Part shown: positions 12,558 through 12,580 of the stretch, one piece after another | Layout: the number at the start of each line of letters is the position of its first letter | Numbering within the stretch: position 1 is the stretch's first letter | Assembly: GCA_016185915.1 (NCBI GenBank) | Contig: JACPMP010000153.1 | Location: 1-12,580, forward strand | Direction: 5' to 3' | Length of the DNA: 12,580 nucleotides | Source of the DNA: Candidatus Woesearchaeota archaeon | Lineage (GTDB): Archaea > Nanobdellota > Nanobdellia > Woesearchaeales > GW2011-AR4 | Translations under genes and position numbers: made by a program | Notes under the pieces: model-generated | What the model was told of the DNA's origin: nothing | The model's database searches: none | What the model saw: the letters and a program-made list of their open reading frames with translations, nothing else

Positions 12558-12580
12558 ATGGCAGAAGATAATACCAAAAA
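12558..12580 (+). CDS. start of a gene cut by the window edge
   Basis: An ATG at 12558 opens a frame beginning MAEDNTK that runs off the window. GAGTGAT at 12547-12553, four bases upstream, resembles an archaeal Shine-Dalgarno, and the gene follows the zinc ribbon after 30 bases. Too little is present to name it. Confidence 0.55.

Overview
The window is archaeal chromosome. It carries archaeal/eukaryotic-type ribosomal proteins (S17e, S19e, L39e, L31e), RNA polymerase subunit K, a PDCD5-family protein, an Lhr-type helicase and the H/ACA pseudouridine synthase Cbf5. Many genes have a TATA-like box only 20-40 bases before the start codon and no Shine-Dalgarno sequence, which suggests leaderless mRNAs; some downstream genes have a GGTGA-type Shine-Dalgarno. 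The DNA is AT-rich, and the coenzyme A genes are of bacterial type. Together this points to a DPANN-like lineage (Woesearchaeota/Pacearchaeota type), but that placement is inference.

Layout, left to right. (1) 1-954: an information-processing block with a tiny zinc ribbon, a possible 18-residue acidic peptide, rpoK and S17e. (2) 1154-2203, minus strand: a secreted or anchored LpqC/PHB-depolymerase-type esterase, visibly richer in GC than its surroundings and probably acquired. (3) 2401-6151, minus strand: lhr, coaE and coaD, with lhr and coaE overlapping by ATGA. (4) 6152-6683: about 530 bases without a gene, full of small hairpins and repeats. (5) 6684-8550: S19e, PDCD5, L39e and L31e; the PDCD5-L39e gap is also a hairpin array. 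(6) 8567-8881: a small membrane protein, minus strand. (7) 8987-9982: cbf5. (8) 10016-10360: an unknown protein, minus strand. (9) 10486-12242: a type II restriction-modification module with a plus-strand endonuclease and, on the minus strand, an AbrB-like regulator coupled to an amino-methyltransferase. (10) 12429-12580: a second tiny zinc ribbon and the start of another gene.

The most striking observation is in cbf5. The reading frame is broken by an in-frame TAA exactly at the catalytic-aspartate motif. Removing 15 bases (9216-9230) restores the expected GTLDPAVTG sequence. Those bases fold with their flanks into a canonical bulge-helix-bulge: a 4-bp central helix, two 3-nt bulges on opposite strands and an outer GGGA/UCCC helix. 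This looks like a minimal archaeal pre-mRNA intron, not a pseudogene.

Other signals: a 74-base RNA-like element duplicated in front of S19e and L39e with compensatory stem changes; three copies of a near-palindromic TTAGATACCTAA site over the AbrB-methyltransferase promoter; and a short repeat family, GCTGTWAAGTWARCRT, that sits in inverted pairs at the outer borders of both accessory modules (esterase and restriction-modification).
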